Source of the DNA: CAVQLX01 sp963811605
GTDB lineage: Bacteria; Desulfobacterota; Binatia; DP-6
NCBI GenBank assembly: GCA_963811605.1
Contig: CAWESA010000008.1
Span: 62,001 to 126,000, forward strand
DNA: 64,000 nt
Reading direction: 5' to 3'
Position 1 is the stretch's first letter. Each line of letters begins with the position of its first letter. The translations under genes and the position numbers were made by a program. The notes beneath the pieces are model-generated. The model was not told the origin of the DNA and did no database searches. It was given only the letters and a program-made list of their open reading frames with translations. Positions 33,598 through 41,852 of the stretch are shown piece after piece.

Positions 33598-35151
33598 ATG
33601 CCGAAGGCCCCTGCACGTCCCGTCCGCGCGCCGGTCCTCCTTCCGACCACTCCGACGTTCCTCCGCCTGCAGGCGGGTCGCCGGGGCGAGCTGGGTGGGC
33701 TGGTGTTTCGCGGCCGCACCATCGGGTTCGGTGAGCTGGCGGCCGCCGCCGCCGACCTGCAGCGCTGGCTCGTCCGTCACGGAGCCGGCGCCCGACGGCC
33801 CGTCGGGGTGATGGCAGGAAACGACCCGGCGGTCGTGGTGGCGCTCTACGCCTGCTGGGGAGTGGGCGCCGTCCCGGTGCCGATCTCGCCGCGGTCGACC
33901 GCGGAGGAGGCGGCGCGCCTGCTGGTGCATGCCAGGGCCGGGCTGCTGATCGCGGATGCAGCGCGCGCGGAGGTGGCCCGCACGGCAGCGGTCATGGCCG
34001 GCTCGCCTGCACTCGTCGTGCAGGCCGACCTGCCCCTGATGCCGCGCGTGCTCAGGCGGGCTGGCGCGCATGCCGGCACCCCGGGTGTCCCCGGCCCGCA
34101 GGCGGTTGCGGCCATCGCCTACACATCGGGCTCCACGGGCGCGCCGAAGGGCGTCGTCATCACCCACCAGAACCTGCTCTGGGCCACGCTGGCGTGCGGT
34201 CAGGCGCGCGGCGACGATCCCGATGGCGTCGGGCTCTGCCTGAGCCCGCTCACCCACGTCCCGGTCCTGGTGTCGCACCTGCTGTGCCGCGTGCTCGTCG
34301 GGGCGCGCGCCGTGCTGGTCGAGAAGTTCGACGTGCCGGCCGTCCTCGAGGCGGCCGAGCGCTTCGCAGTCACCGATCTGCCGCTCATCGGGGGCATGGT
34401 GTACGACGTGGTGGCGCAGGGGCGGGTGCCCGCCCCGGTGCGTCGCACGGTGCGCAAGGTGAGCGTCGGCGGCGCCCCCACGCCCATGAGCTCGAAGCAG
34501 GCGCTGGCCGCGCTGTTCGAGGGCGCCGAGATCATCGAGGCGTACGGCCAGACCGAGTCCACCGACGGCGTGCTGATGGCCCGCGGCACCAGCGTGTTCG
34601 ACCGGGCCGGGACCGTCGGGCGCAGCAACCCCTTCGTGCACGTTGCCGTTCGCCGCCGGGACGGCAGCCTCGCCGGGCCGGACGAGGAGGGGGAGCTGGT
34701 CGTCGGCGGCCCGACGGTCATGCGGGGCTACCACCGCGATGCCGCGGGCACCGCCGCCGCCGTCCGCGACGGCTGGCTCCACACCGGCGACCTGGGCCGC
34801 CACGACGCCGCGGGATACTTCTTCGTCACCGGACGGGTGAAGGACCTCATCATCACCGGCGGCGAGAACGTGTCACCCGCCGAGGTGGAAGCGGTCCTGC
34901 GCGCGCATCCCGACGTCGCGGACGTCGCCGTCATCGGCACTCCCCATCCGCGCTGGGGCGAGCTGGTCACCGCGGTGGTGGTGCGCCGAAACGGCGCGGC
35001 GCTCGATGGCGACGCCCTCGGCGCGTTCGCCGGCGCGAAGCTCGCCGGGTTCAAGCGGCCGCGGCGCATCGAGTTCGTCGCCGTGCTGCCCCGCAACGCC
35101 TACAACAAGGTGCAGACGCATCTCCTGCGCGCGCGGCTGGGAGGGTCGTGA
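33598..35151 (+). CDS. Acyl-CoA synthetase (AMP-binding, ANL superfamily)
   Basis: A 517-residue acid-CoA ligase. The ATP loop YTSGSTGAPKG is near residue 178, EAYGQTES near residue 317, HTGDLG near residue 394, GRVKDLIITGGENVSPAEVE near residue 412 and the catalytic Lys region NAYNKVQ near residue 501. It would activate a carboxylic acid through an acyl-adenylate to the CoA thioester. It heads a tightly packed operon with an exporter, two enoyl-CoA hydratases and a second ligase, which together suggest side-chain or aromatic acid degradation. An ATG at 33529 is in frame but lies upstream of the predicted promoter. The stop overlaps the next gene by one base (TGATG). Confidence 0.92.
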   Translation: MPKAPARPVRAPVLLPTTPTFLRLQAGRRGELGGLVFRGRTIGFGELAAAAADLQRWLVRHGAGARRPVGVMAGNDPAVVVALYACWGVGAVPVPISPRSTAEEAARLLVHARAGLLIADAARAEVARTAAVMAGSPALVVQADLPLMPRVLRRAGAHAGTPGVPGPQAVAAIAYTSGSTGAPKGVVITHQNLLWATLACGQARGDDPDGVGLCLSPLTHVPVLVSHLLCRVLVGARAVLVEKFDVPAVLEAAERFAVTDLPLIGGMVYDVVAQGRVPAPVRRTVRKVSVGGAPTPMSSKQALAALFEGAEIIEAYGQTESTDGVLMARGTSVFDRAGTVGRSNPFVHVAVRRRDGSLAGPDEEGELVVGGPTVMRGYHRDAAGTAAAVRDGWLHTGDLGRHDAAGYFFVTGRVKDLIITGGENVSPAEVEAVLRAHPDVADVAVIGTPHPRWGELVTAVVVRRNGAALDGDALGAFAGAKLAGFKRPRRIEFVAVLPRNAYNKVQTHLLRARLGGS

Positions 35152-35471
35152 TGGCATGGGTCGAGCTCGTCCTGGCCAGCATGTGCGAGGTGGTGATGGC
35201 GTTCGGCTTGAAGCGCAGCGCGGGCTTCAGCGAGCCCGGCTGGACGGCGCTGGCGGTGGTCGCCGCCGCGGCCAGCATGTGGCTGCTGTCGCTGGCGCTG
35301 CGCACGCTGCCCATGGGGACCGGCTACGCGGTGTGGACGGGCCTGGGGGGTGCGTTCACGGCGGCGGTCGGCATCGTCGCGCTGGGGGAGAGCCGCGATC
35401 CGCTGCGCCTGGCGGGGCTGGTGACGGTCGTCACCGGCGTCGTGCTGCTCCAGCTGAGCGAGAACCACTGA
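35151..35471 (+). CDS. gdx: SMR-family exporter, Gdx/SugE type
   Basis: A 106-residue, four-helix small multidrug resistance protein. The conserved membrane Glu is in ASMCEVVMAFGLK near residue 13. The second and third helices contain LPMGTGYAVWTGLG, the YAVWTG signature that separates guanidinium exporters of the Gdx/SugE group from broad-specificity EmrE/QacE members. ALGESRDPLRLAG follows. It should export guanidinium-type cations in exchange for protons. Its location inside a CoA-ligase/hydratase operon (1-nt overlap upstream, 11-nt gap downstream) is unusual, and no guanidine riboswitch is visible. Specificity is inferred from the signature. Confidence 0.85.
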   Translation: MAWVELVLASMCEVVMAFGLKRSAGFSEPGWTALAVVAAAASMWLLSLALRTLPMGTGYAVWTGLGGAFTAAVGIVALGESRDPLRLAGLVTVVTGVVLLQLSENH

Positions 35472-35482
35472 GGGAGGGCGTC

Positions 35483-36301
35483 ATGCACTACCAGCACATC
35501 CGGGTCGATGTCGCGGAGGGCGTCGCGACCCTCACGCTGAACCGCCCCGAGAAGCGCAACGCGTGGAACCGCGTGATGGGCATCGAGATCCGTGAGGCGC
35601 TGCGCGTCGCCGACGAGGACGACGGCGTGCGCGCGGTCGTCGTCACCGGGGCGGGGCGCGACTTCTGCGTCGGCGCCGACCTCGAGGGCGGCGGCGCGGT
35701 GTTCGACGAGGCGCGCTCGGCCGAGGGCGGGCGCGTGTCCTTGAAGGCGTGGGACATCCGAAAGCCGGTGATCGCCGCGCTCAACGGCGCGGTCGCGGGC
35801 GTGGGCGCCACCCTGCCGCTGCAATGGGACATCCGGCTGGCGGGCGAGAGCACGCGGATCACGTTCGTCTTCGTGAAGCGCGGTCTGGTGCCGGAAGCGG
35901 CCAGCACGTGGCTGCTGCCGCGGCTGATCGGGATGAGCCGCGCCGCCGATCTGCTGCTCACCGGGCGGCTGGTCGGGGCGCGCGAGGCGCTCGAGATGGG
36001 GCTCGTGTCGCGCGTCGTGCCCGATGCGGAGCTCGTCGCGACCGCCCAGGGGGTGGCGCGCGAGATCGCGCAGCAGACGGCGCCGGTGGCGGTGGCGCTC
36101 ACCAAGCGGCTGCTCTGGGAGATGGCGGGCGAGCCCGATCCCGAGGCCGCGGAGCGGCTCGATGCGCAGGCGTTCGGCTGGGCCACGCAGTCGCCGGATG
36201 CCAGGGAAGGCATCCGCGCCTTCCTCGAGAAGCGCGCCGCGCGCTGGCAGATGAAGCCGAGCACGGACACCCCGGATCTGGCGCGCTTCCGGAAGCGGTG
36301 A
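35483..36301 (+). CDS. Enoyl-CoA hydratase/isomerase family protein (first)
   Basis: A 272-residue crotonase-fold protein. TLNRPEKRNAWNRVM near residue 18, the oxyanion-hole loop GRDFCVGADLEGGG near residue 56, and PVIAALNGAVAGVGATLPL near residue 94 are the family landmarks. Gln in ATLPLQWD and Pro-Glu-Ala in VPEAASTWLLP near residue 133 correspond to the active-site strip, with a single catalytic Glu. It would hydrate or isomerise an enoyl-CoA. GAGGG lies 7-8 nt before the ATG. Its last base is the first base of the next gene. Confidence 0.92.
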   Translation: MHYQHIRVDVAEGVATLTLNRPEKRNAWNRVMGIEIREALRVADEDDGVRAVVVTGAGRDFCVGADLEGGGAVFDEARSAEGGRVSLKAWDIRKPVIAALNGAVAGVGATLPLQWDIRLAGESTRITFVFVKRGLVPEAASTWLLPRLIGMSRAADLLLTGRLVGAREALEMGLVSRVVPDAELVATAQGVAREIAQQTAPVAVALTKRLLWEMAGEPDPEAAERLDAQAFGWATQSPDAREGIRAFLEKRAARWQMKPSTDTPDLARFRKR

Positions 36302-37908
36302 TGCAGACGCTGGGGGCCTTCCTCGACGCTGCGGCGGCGCACGCTCCCGGGCGCGAGGCGCTGGCGTGGGCGGAGCGCGACGTCGTGAGCGAGCGTCGTA
36401 CCTGGGCGGAGCTGCGCGACGCGAGCCGGCTGGCGGCGCGCACGCTGCTCGGCGTCGGGGTGGGGAAGGGCACGCGGGTCGGATTGCTGTGCCCGAACCG
36501 TCCCGAGTGGCTGCCGCTTGCCTTCGGCGCCCTCCGGCTCGGCGCGGTGCTGGTGCCGTTCTCGACCCTGTGGAAGCGCGAGGAGATCGCCTACGGGCTC
36601 ACGCACGGCGACGTGCAGGTGCTGCTGGCGCGCGCCGGGTTTCGCAAGCACGACTACCTGGCGGACCTGACCGCGCTGGTGCCCGAGCTGGACGACACCG
36701 CACCGGGCCGGCTCCAGGTCGCCGACTTTCCCGCCCTCCGCCGCGTCATCCTGCTCGCGCCCGGCACGCACCGGCGCGGCGGCACGCGCGGCGCGGAGCG
36801 CTGGCATGAGCTCGCACCCGCGGCCGACGACGCCTTCCTCGCCGCCGTCGAGCGCACGGTCTCGCCGACCGACGTCGCGACCGTGTTCTTCACCTCGGGG
36901 ACGACGGCGCAGGCCAAGGCGGTCGTGCATGCGCACGGCGCGCTCACCACCTCCGGCGCACGCATCGGCGAGGCTCTCGGCATCACGGCGGATGACGCCT
37001 GGTGGGGCCACATGCCGCTGTTCTGGAGTGGCGGCTTCATCCTCGGCGCGCTGGCGACCATGAGCCGCGGCGGCCGGCTCGTCCTCCAGGAGCAGGTCGA
37101 CGCCGGGAGCGCGCTCACGCTGCTGGAGGCGGAGCGCTGCACCGTGATGGCGGGGTGGCACCAGGCTGGACCCCTGCTCGAGCACCACGCGTTCGCCCCG
37201 CACCGGGTCCATCTCCGGAAGGGCTCGTACCACGCGCTGGCGGATCGCCTGCTCGGCCCCGAGCACGTCGCCGTCGGCATGTACGGCATGAGCGAGACGG
37301 CGACCTGCGTGGCGTGCGCGCGCTGGGACGATCCCCCGGCCGTGCGGCGCGAGACCTTCGGCCGTCCGCTCGACGGCATGGACGTCCGCATCGTCGATCC
37401 CGAGAGCCGCCGGCCCGTGGCCGGGGGCGAGCAGGGCGAGATCATCGTCAAGGGCCCGACGTTGATGGAGGGCTACTACCGCGTCCCGCGGACGGAGACC
37501 TTCGATCCCGAGGGCTACTTTCACACCGGCGACCTGGGCTGGCTCGACGGCGACGGCTGCCTGCACTTCGCCGGCCGCCTGAAGGACGTCATCAAGACGG
37601 CGGGCGTGAACGTCGCCGCGGCGGAGGTCGAGGAGGCGCTCGCGCGCCACCCCGCGGTGAAGGCGGCGCACGTGGTGGGCGTCTCACATCCGACGCGGGG
37701 CGAGAACGTGGCCGCGTTCGTGGTCGCCCGGCCGGGTGAGGAGCCCGATCCCGCCGCATTGGCCGACTTCGTCCGCGCGGCGCTCGCGAGCTACAAGGTG
37801 CCGCGGCACGTGTTCGTGATCGACGAGGCCGCCGTGCCGCGCACGGCAACCGGCAAGATCGAGAAGCCAGCGCTGCGCCGCGAGGCGGAGCGCAGGCTCC
37901 AGGAGTGA
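36301..37908 (+). CDS. Acyl-CoA synthetase (AMP-binding), second in operon
   Basis: A 535-residue ANL enzyme. The ATP loop reads FFTSGTTAQAKAVVH near residue 198, with Gln-Ala in place of the usual Gly/Ala-x-Pro-Lys-Gly. GMYGMSET near residue 325, FHTGDLGWLDGDG near residue 408, RLKDVIKTAGVNVAAAEVE near residue 425 and the Lys of RTATGKIEK near residue 518 are in place. This pattern resembles cyclohexanecarboxylate-, fatty-acyl- or steroid-side-chain CoA ligases. It follows the hydratase with a 1-nt overlap and precedes a second hydratase by 12 nt, so the operon holds two ligase-hydratase pairs. Confidence 0.92.
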   Translation: MQTLGAFLDAAAAHAPGREALAWAERDVVSERRTWAELRDASRLAARTLLGVGVGKGTRVGLLCPNRPEWLPLAFGALRLGAVLVPFSTLWKREEIAYGLTHGDVQVLLARAGFRKHDYLADLTALVPELDDTAPGRLQVADFPALRRVILLAPGTHRRGGTRGAERWHELAPAADDAFLAAVERTVSPTDVATVFFTSGTTAQAKAVVHAHGALTTSGARIGEALGITADDAWWGHMPLFWSGGFILGALATMSRGGRLVLQEQVDAGSALTLLEAERCTVMAGWHQAGPLLEHHAFAPHRVHLRKGSYHALADRLLGPEHVAVGMYGMSETATCVACARWDDPPAVRRETFGRPLDGMDVRIVDPESRRPVAGGEQGEIIVKGPTLMEGYYRVPRTETFDPEGYFHTGDLGWLDGDGCLHFAGRLKDVIKTAGVNVAAAEVEEALARHPAVKAAHVVGVSHPTRGENVAAFVVARPGEEPDPAALADFVRAALASYKVPRHVFVIDEAAVPRTATGKIEKPALRREAERRLQE

Positions 37909-37920
37909 ACAGGAGAGACG

Positions 37921-38730
37921 ATGGATGCGCCGCAGTTCGAGACCGTGCTCTACGACGTGACCGATCGCGTCGCCACCATCACGCTCAACCGCCCCGAGCG
38001 GCTGAACGCGATGAACCAGCGCCTGAAGGACGAGCTGCGCGAGTGCTGGCGACTGGTGAAAAACGATCCCGACGTCTGGGTCGCCATCATCACGGGCGCC
38101 GGCAAGGCGTTCTCGACCGGCGCCGACGTCGAGGGGCTCGCCACCGGCGGCTTCACCCGGCCCGATCGCTGGCGCGAGCTGGCGCTGATCGAGGGCATCG
38201 TCGACCTGCCGACGCCGCGCCGGCAACGCGTCCACAAGCCGGTGATCGCGGCGGTGAACGGGGCGGTCGTCGGCTTCTCCCTCGACCTGGTCACCGAGGC
38301 GGACATCCCGATCGCCTCCGAGCAGGCGTACTTCACCGACACGCACGTCTCGATCGGTCTGGTGTCGTCGCACGAGATGGTGAACATGGCGCGCCGCGTG
38401 CCCCTCGCCGTCTGCATGCGCATGGCGCTGCTCGGCAAGCACGAGCGGATGACGGCGCAGCGTGCGTACGAGGTCGGTCTGGTGACCGAGGTGGTGCCGC
38501 ACGCGCAGCTGATGGATCGCGCCCGCGAGCTGGCCGCCATGCTGTGTCAGAACGCGCCGCTCGCCGTGTGGGGGACGAAGATGGGCATCCTCCAGGGGCT
38601 CGGCATGCCGGTGGCGCAGGCGGAGGAGATCGCCGCGGGCTACCTCGAGATCAACGAGCAATCGGAGGACTTCCGCGAGGGCCCGCGCGCGTTCGTCGAG
38701 AAGCGGAAGCCGGTGTGGAAGGGGCGGTGA
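37921..38730 (+). CDS. Enoyl-CoA hydratase/isomerase family protein (second)
   Basis: A 269-residue crotonase-fold protein, paralogous to the one at 35483. TLNRPERLNAMNQRLKDEL near residue 20, the oxyanion loop GAGKAFSTGADVEGL near residue 59, and HKPVIAAVNGAVVGFSLDLV near residue 104 are typical. The position that usually holds a catalytic Glu reads SIGLVSSHEMVNM, so hydratase activity is less certain than for the first copy. Clear SD GGAGAG lies upstream. It ends the ligase-hydratase operon. Confidence 0.9.
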   Translation: MDAPQFETVLYDVTDRVATITLNRPERLNAMNQRLKDELRECWRLVKNDPDVWVAIITGAGKAFSTGADVEGLATGGFTRPDRWRELALIEGIVDLPTPRRQRVHKPVIAAVNGAVVGFSLDLVTEADIPIASEQAYFTDTHVSIGLVSSHEMVNMARRVPLAVCMRMALLGKHERMTAQRAYEVGLVTEVVPHAQLMDRARELAAMLCQNAPLAVWGTKMGILQGLGMPVAQAEEIAAGYLEINEQSEDFREGPRAFVEKRKPVWKGR

Positions 38731-38791
38731 TCGGTGTGGGCCGACCGTGCCTGTTTCGCGGCATGGTCGGAGCGTCAGGGAGGGTGGTACC

Positions 38792-39415
38792 GTGCGAGAC
38801 GTGAGCGAGACGTCGGCTGCCGGGCATGTGCCGGGCGACCTGCTCTCCATCGAGGAGTGGGCGGCCATGCCGGAGGACGATCCGGGAGAGCTGGTCGATG
38901 GGGTGCTGGTGGAGGAGGAGATGCCGGACCTCACGCACGAGACGGTCGTCGCGTGGCTGATTCGTGTGATCGGGGCGTGGATCATCCCCCGGCGTGGATT
39001 CGTCTTCGGCTCGGAGGCGAAGTTCGCCGTCGGGCCGCGACGAGGCCGCAAGCCCGACGTCACGGTGTACCTGCCTGGCGGATCCCCGTTGCCCCGCAGA
39101 GGGGTCGTGCGCGTTCCGCCCGACATCGCCGTCGAGATCGTCTCGCCCACGGCGCGAGACCGCCGCCGCGACCGGATCGACAAGGCGGCGGACTATGCGC
39201 GCTTCGGCGTACGCTGGTGCTGGCTGATCGATCCCGCCGGCCGCACGCTCGAGATTCTCGCGCGCGACGCGACGGGTCAGTATGAACAAATCGCCGGCGC
39301 AACCGGGGGCGTCGTCGACCCCGTCCCCGGCTGCGACGGTCTGGTCATCGATCTCGACGCGCTGTGGGCCGAGGTCGAGCGGCTGTCCGACGCCGCGCCC
39401 GACGACGAGCAGTGA
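38792..39415 (+). CDS. Uma2-family (DUF820) nuclease-fold protein
   Basis: A 207-residue protein with the restriction-endonuclease-like core: GSEAKFAVGPRRGRKPDVTVYLPG near residue 70, with the metal-binding Asp in KPDV, then PPDIAVEIVSPTARDRRRD near residue 110 with the Glu, and a Lys in DKAADYARFGVRWCWLIDP near residue 130. These proteins are common in cyanobacteria and soil bacteria; biological function is unknown. The start is GTG at 38792, about 8 nt after AGGGAGG. The stop overlaps the lipoprotein GTG (GTGA). Confidence 0.88.
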   Translation: MRDVSETSAAGHVPGDLLSIEEWAAMPEDDPGELVDGVLVEEEMPDLTHETVVAWLIRVIGAWIIPRRGFVFGSEAKFAVGPRRGRKPDVTVYLPGGSPLPRRGVVRVPPDIAVEIVSPTARDRRRDRIDKAADYARFGVRWCWLIDPAGRTLEILARDATGQYEQIAGATGGVVDPVPGCDGLVIDLDALWAEVERLSDAAPDDEQ

Positions 39416-40374
39416 GACCGGCCGCCGGACTGGTGCTGGCCGCGCTCGCCGTGGCGAGCTGCGGGCGCGAGCCAGAACGGCGCGTCGAGGCGAGCCCCTA
39501 CGTCGTCCAGGTGGACCTGGGCCCGCAGATCCGGGCCTTCGGCGACGAGACGGCGACGGCGGACGAGGCCGGCGAGCAGCTTGCGGCCATGGGCGCGGCG
39601 GCGATCCCGGCCCTGGCCGTCGCGCTCGAGCGCGAGCCCTCGAGGGACATCCGCCAGAAGACGGTCGAGGTCCTCGCGACGATCGGCACGGCCGCCGCGC
39701 TGCCGCCCCTCCTCCAGGCCGCCGGGCACGACGCGGACGAGGACGTGCGCGCCGACGCGCTGCGCGCCCTGGGCACACTCGGTGACGAGCGCGGGCGGGC
39801 GCCGCTCGAGCGGGCCCTCGCTGACGAGCGCGTCACGATCCGCGTCGGCGGCGTCATGGGTTGCGCCACGCTCTGCACGACGCCGGCGGCGATCGAGCGG
39901 CTGGCCGACATCGCGGTGCACGATGACAATGCGGCCGTCGGGCTGGCGGCGCGGGCGACCCTCGCGACGCTGCGGGGAAAGGGAGCGGCCGAGGACCAGG
40001 CGGTGCGCGCCGCGGTCGATCGGCGGCGGCCTGTGACGCTGCCCGCGAGCGCCAGGCCCGACGAGCGCGCGCTGGCGGCATTGCTGGCGTCCGATCTCGA
40101 CGGAGCGGCCGCCGTTCCGGCGCTGCTCGCCAGCGTCGCGCAGGCGTCGCCGCCGCTGCAGCGGCAGATCGCGTGGCGATGCGGCGCCCTCGGAGACGAT
40201 CGGTGTACCGCCGCGCTGGCAGGGCTCCTGTCGGCCGGCGACCCGTTGGTACAGGCCTACGCCTACGACGCGCTCGCCAAGCTGCGGGATCGCGGCGTGG
40301 ACGCCGCCGCGCCCGCGCTCGCCGACTACAGGGGCCGCAAGCCGCCGCGACCGCTGAGCGCTCCGGAGTTCTAG
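39412..40374 (+). CDS. HEAT-repeat lipoprotein
   Basis: A 320-residue predicted lipoprotein: RPAAGLVLAALAVASCG gives a short signal and the lipobox VASC at about residue 17. The rest consists of HEAT/PBS-lyase-type helical repeats, for example AAIPALAVALE, AALPPLLQAAG with VRADALRALGTLGDERG, and ALAGLLSAGDPLVQAYAYDALAKL. Such repeats form protein-binding surfaces. The start codon GTG overlaps the Uma2 stop by 4 nt, so it is translationally coupled. It is probably tethered to a membrane facing the periplasm; partner unknown. Confidence 0.85.
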   Translation: MRPAAGLVLAALAVASCGREPERRVEASPYVVQVDLGPQIRAFGDETATADEAGEQLAAMGAAAIPALAVALEREPSRDIRQKTVEVLATIGTAAALPPLLQAAGHDADEDVRADALRALGTLGDERGRAPLERALADERVTIRVGGVMGCATLCTTPAAIERLADIAVHDDNAAVGLAARATLATLRGKGAAEDQAVRAAVDRRRPVTLPASARPDERALAALLASDLDGAAAVPALLASVAQASPPLQRQIAWRCGALGDDRCTAALAGLLSAGDPLVQAYAYDALAKLRDRGVDAAAPALADYRGRKPPRPLSAPEF

Positions 40375-40375
40375 C

Positions 40376-40407
40376 TGTGACGGGGGCCCCCCTGGGCCCC
40401 CGTCACA
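40376..40407. terminator. Bidirectional terminator hairpin
   Basis: TGTGACGGGGGCCC and its exact complement form a 14-bp stem with a 4-nt loop (CCCT), between the convergent HEAT lipoprotein and the secreted-protein gene at 40433. Confidence 0.75.
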
Positions 40408-40432
40408 CGAAGATCGATCGACGAACCGCGGC

Positions 40433-41140
40433 TCAGCTGGTGGTGCCGAGGGCGACGCCGCCGACGCCCAGGACCGTTCCCGTGCGGCAGGTGCTGGTCG
40501 GAGGTACGAGTCCTGCGGCCTCGATGAGCAGGTCGCCCGTCTTGCAGCTCGCGGGCGTGGGGTTGGACCGGATGCGGAAGCGCGCCCCGAATGGCTGGTT
40601 GGCGACCAGTCCGGCGGCAGTCAGCGCGGTGCCCGCGACCTGGTAGATGGTCGCGCTGCACTTCCCGACGCCTGCCGGCGCGGCGCACACCGGCTGCATG
40701 GGACCACCGCAGAGCCCGCCGCCCGGGTCGACGGAAGCGAGGTTGTCGATGGTGCACTTCCCGCCGGTGACCGTCAGGGTGATGAAGTAGGCGGCTGCCA
40801 GGGGGTCGTCGACGAGGTTGCCCGTCGCGGAGCCAGCCGACTCGATCTCGAGGACGTAGTTGCCGTCCGGGAAGCCGGGCTTGGCAGGATCGCCGACGTC
40901 CTTCGAGAGCTTGATGGCGAACGAGCCGCCGCCCGTCGGCGGCTTACCCGCCACGGTGGCCGCGGCCTTCGACGACACCGAACCGGCCGTCTTCGGCGTC
41001 GGCGTGGTGGGTGACGGCGCGGGCACCTTGACGATCGTGATGCTCGACTTTCCCGAGCCCTTCACCTGTGCGCCGGCCGTCCCGGCCAGGGCGAAGCACG
41101 CCGCGGCCCCGAACAGTGTCAACACTCTCATGCGGTGCAT
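40433..41140 (-). CDS. Secreted protein of unknown function (235 aa)
   Basis: A 235-residue exported protein with a signal peptide (MRVLTLFGAAACFALAGTAGA, about residues 4-24). A Pro/Thr/Ser-rich stretch (PAPSPTTPTPK) leads into a beta-rich domain with GGSFAIKLSKD, DGNYVLEIESAGS, and six Cys residues that could form three disulfides. AAGG-type SD (AAGGAGGGG) lies 5 nt before the ATG at 41140. The promoter region upstream is long and carries a palindrome. No family is recognised. It resembles the beta modules of other secreted proteins in the window only in general style. Confidence 0.78.
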   Translation of the reverse strand: MHRMRVLTLFGAAACFALAGTAGAQVKGSGKSSITIVKVPAPSPTTPTPKTAGSVSSKAAATVAGKPPTGGGSFAIKLSKDVGDPAKPGFPDGNYVLEIESAGSATGNLVDDPLAAAYFITLTVTGGKCTIDNLASVDPGGGLCGGPMQPVCAAPAGVGKCSATIYQVAGTALTAAGLVANQPFGARFRIRSNPTPASCKTGDLLIEAAGLVPPTSTCRTGTVLGVGGVALGTTS

Positions 41141-41310
41141 CGAGTCCCCTCCTTGCGCGTCAGCTGCCATTCCCCCCGCCGGGGGAGTTGGGCGCCGGGA
41201 CCGACAGGATCCTGGCGCGCGTGATCCGGTGGATGGTGATCAGGGTGATGTGGCTGTTCGCGAAGCCGCCAGCCGCGCCCCTCCTTCTCGGTGCAATCTG
41301 GTCGATGAAC

Positions 41311-41374
41311 CAAACGAGCGTTTGCGAGATACCGAACCCGCGTGTGAGGCGTCAATGAAAATCGTTATTGACGC
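41311..41374 (-). promoter_or_regulatory. Promoter and operator of the 235-aa secreted protein, with hairpin
   Basis: On the minus strand, -35 TTGACG (41350-41355), 18-nt spacer, -10 TATCTC (41326-41331), directly followed by the palindrome CAAACGAGCGTTTG (41311-41324), which differs at two positions from the one at 50954. The -35 lies in an 8-bp inverted repeat (GCGTCAAT, 41349-41374) that could instead be a terminator for the gene ending at 41399. The rest of 41141-41398 shows no gene. Confidence 0.45.
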
Positions 41375-41398
41375 GTCGCGTGGACTTCCGCCCGCGTG

Positions 41399-41848
41399 TC
41401 AGTCGGAGAGCTCGCGCCGTCGCGCCGCAGCCCACGAGTCGGGCGCGAATCCGTCGACGCGCACGCGTCTCTCCCCGAAGAGCCAGCGGCCGTCGTGACG
41501 CACGTACCGATCGCGATAGCGTCCCCAGTGATCGAGACGATCCGTGACCACCAGGAAGTAGGCGGCGCCGCTCGCCTCGTCCGGCGAGGCGACGTCGATG
41601 CGCAGCGTCGTCACGTGGTGCCGGATGGCCCGTGGCTGCCGCGAGTCGCGGAGACTCGTCCGCGTCGCGCCGAGGAACGTGCGGATGGCGTCGCGGCCGC
41701 AGAGCGCATCGCGCTCGTCCACGCGGAGGCTGCCGTCCGGCGCGAAGAGCGCGACCAGGTCGTCGAACCGTCCGCGGTCGGCATGATGGGCATAGCGCGC
41801 GACCAGGTCGCGGATCTCCTCGCGCGCGGTGAGCTCCCAGATCTCCAC
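41399..41848 (-). CDS. SnoaL-like (NTF2-fold) protein
   Basis: A 149-residue protein with the NTF2-like layout: helices EEIRDLVARYAHHADRGRFDDLVALF, then DGSLRVDERDALCGRDAI, then a beta sheet ending HDGRWLFGERRVRVDGFAP. The Asp/His positions HHADRG match SnoaL_4-type proteins, which include polyketide cyclases, limonene-epoxide-hydrolase-like and dehydratase enzymes. A specific reaction cannot be named. It lies 4 nt downstream of the isochorismatase-fold gene, so the two are probably one transcript. Confidence 0.85.
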   Translation of the reverse strand: MEIWELTAREEIRDLVARYAHHADRGRFDDLVALFAPDGSLRVDERDALCGRDAIRTFLGATRTSLRDSRQPRAIRHHVTTLRIDVASPDEASGAAYFLVVTDRLDHWGRYRDRYVRHDGRWLFGERRVRVDGFAPDSWAAARRRELSD

Positions 41849-41852
41849 GCCG

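Noticed and set aside
35100..35151. Guanidine riboswitch before gdx
   Set aside because: The gdx start overlaps the upstream stop codon by one base, leaving no untranslated leader for an aptamer.
41349..41374. Inverted repeat as an insertion-sequence end
   Set aside because: There is no transposase nearby and no second copy of the repeat; promoter or terminator roles explain it better.
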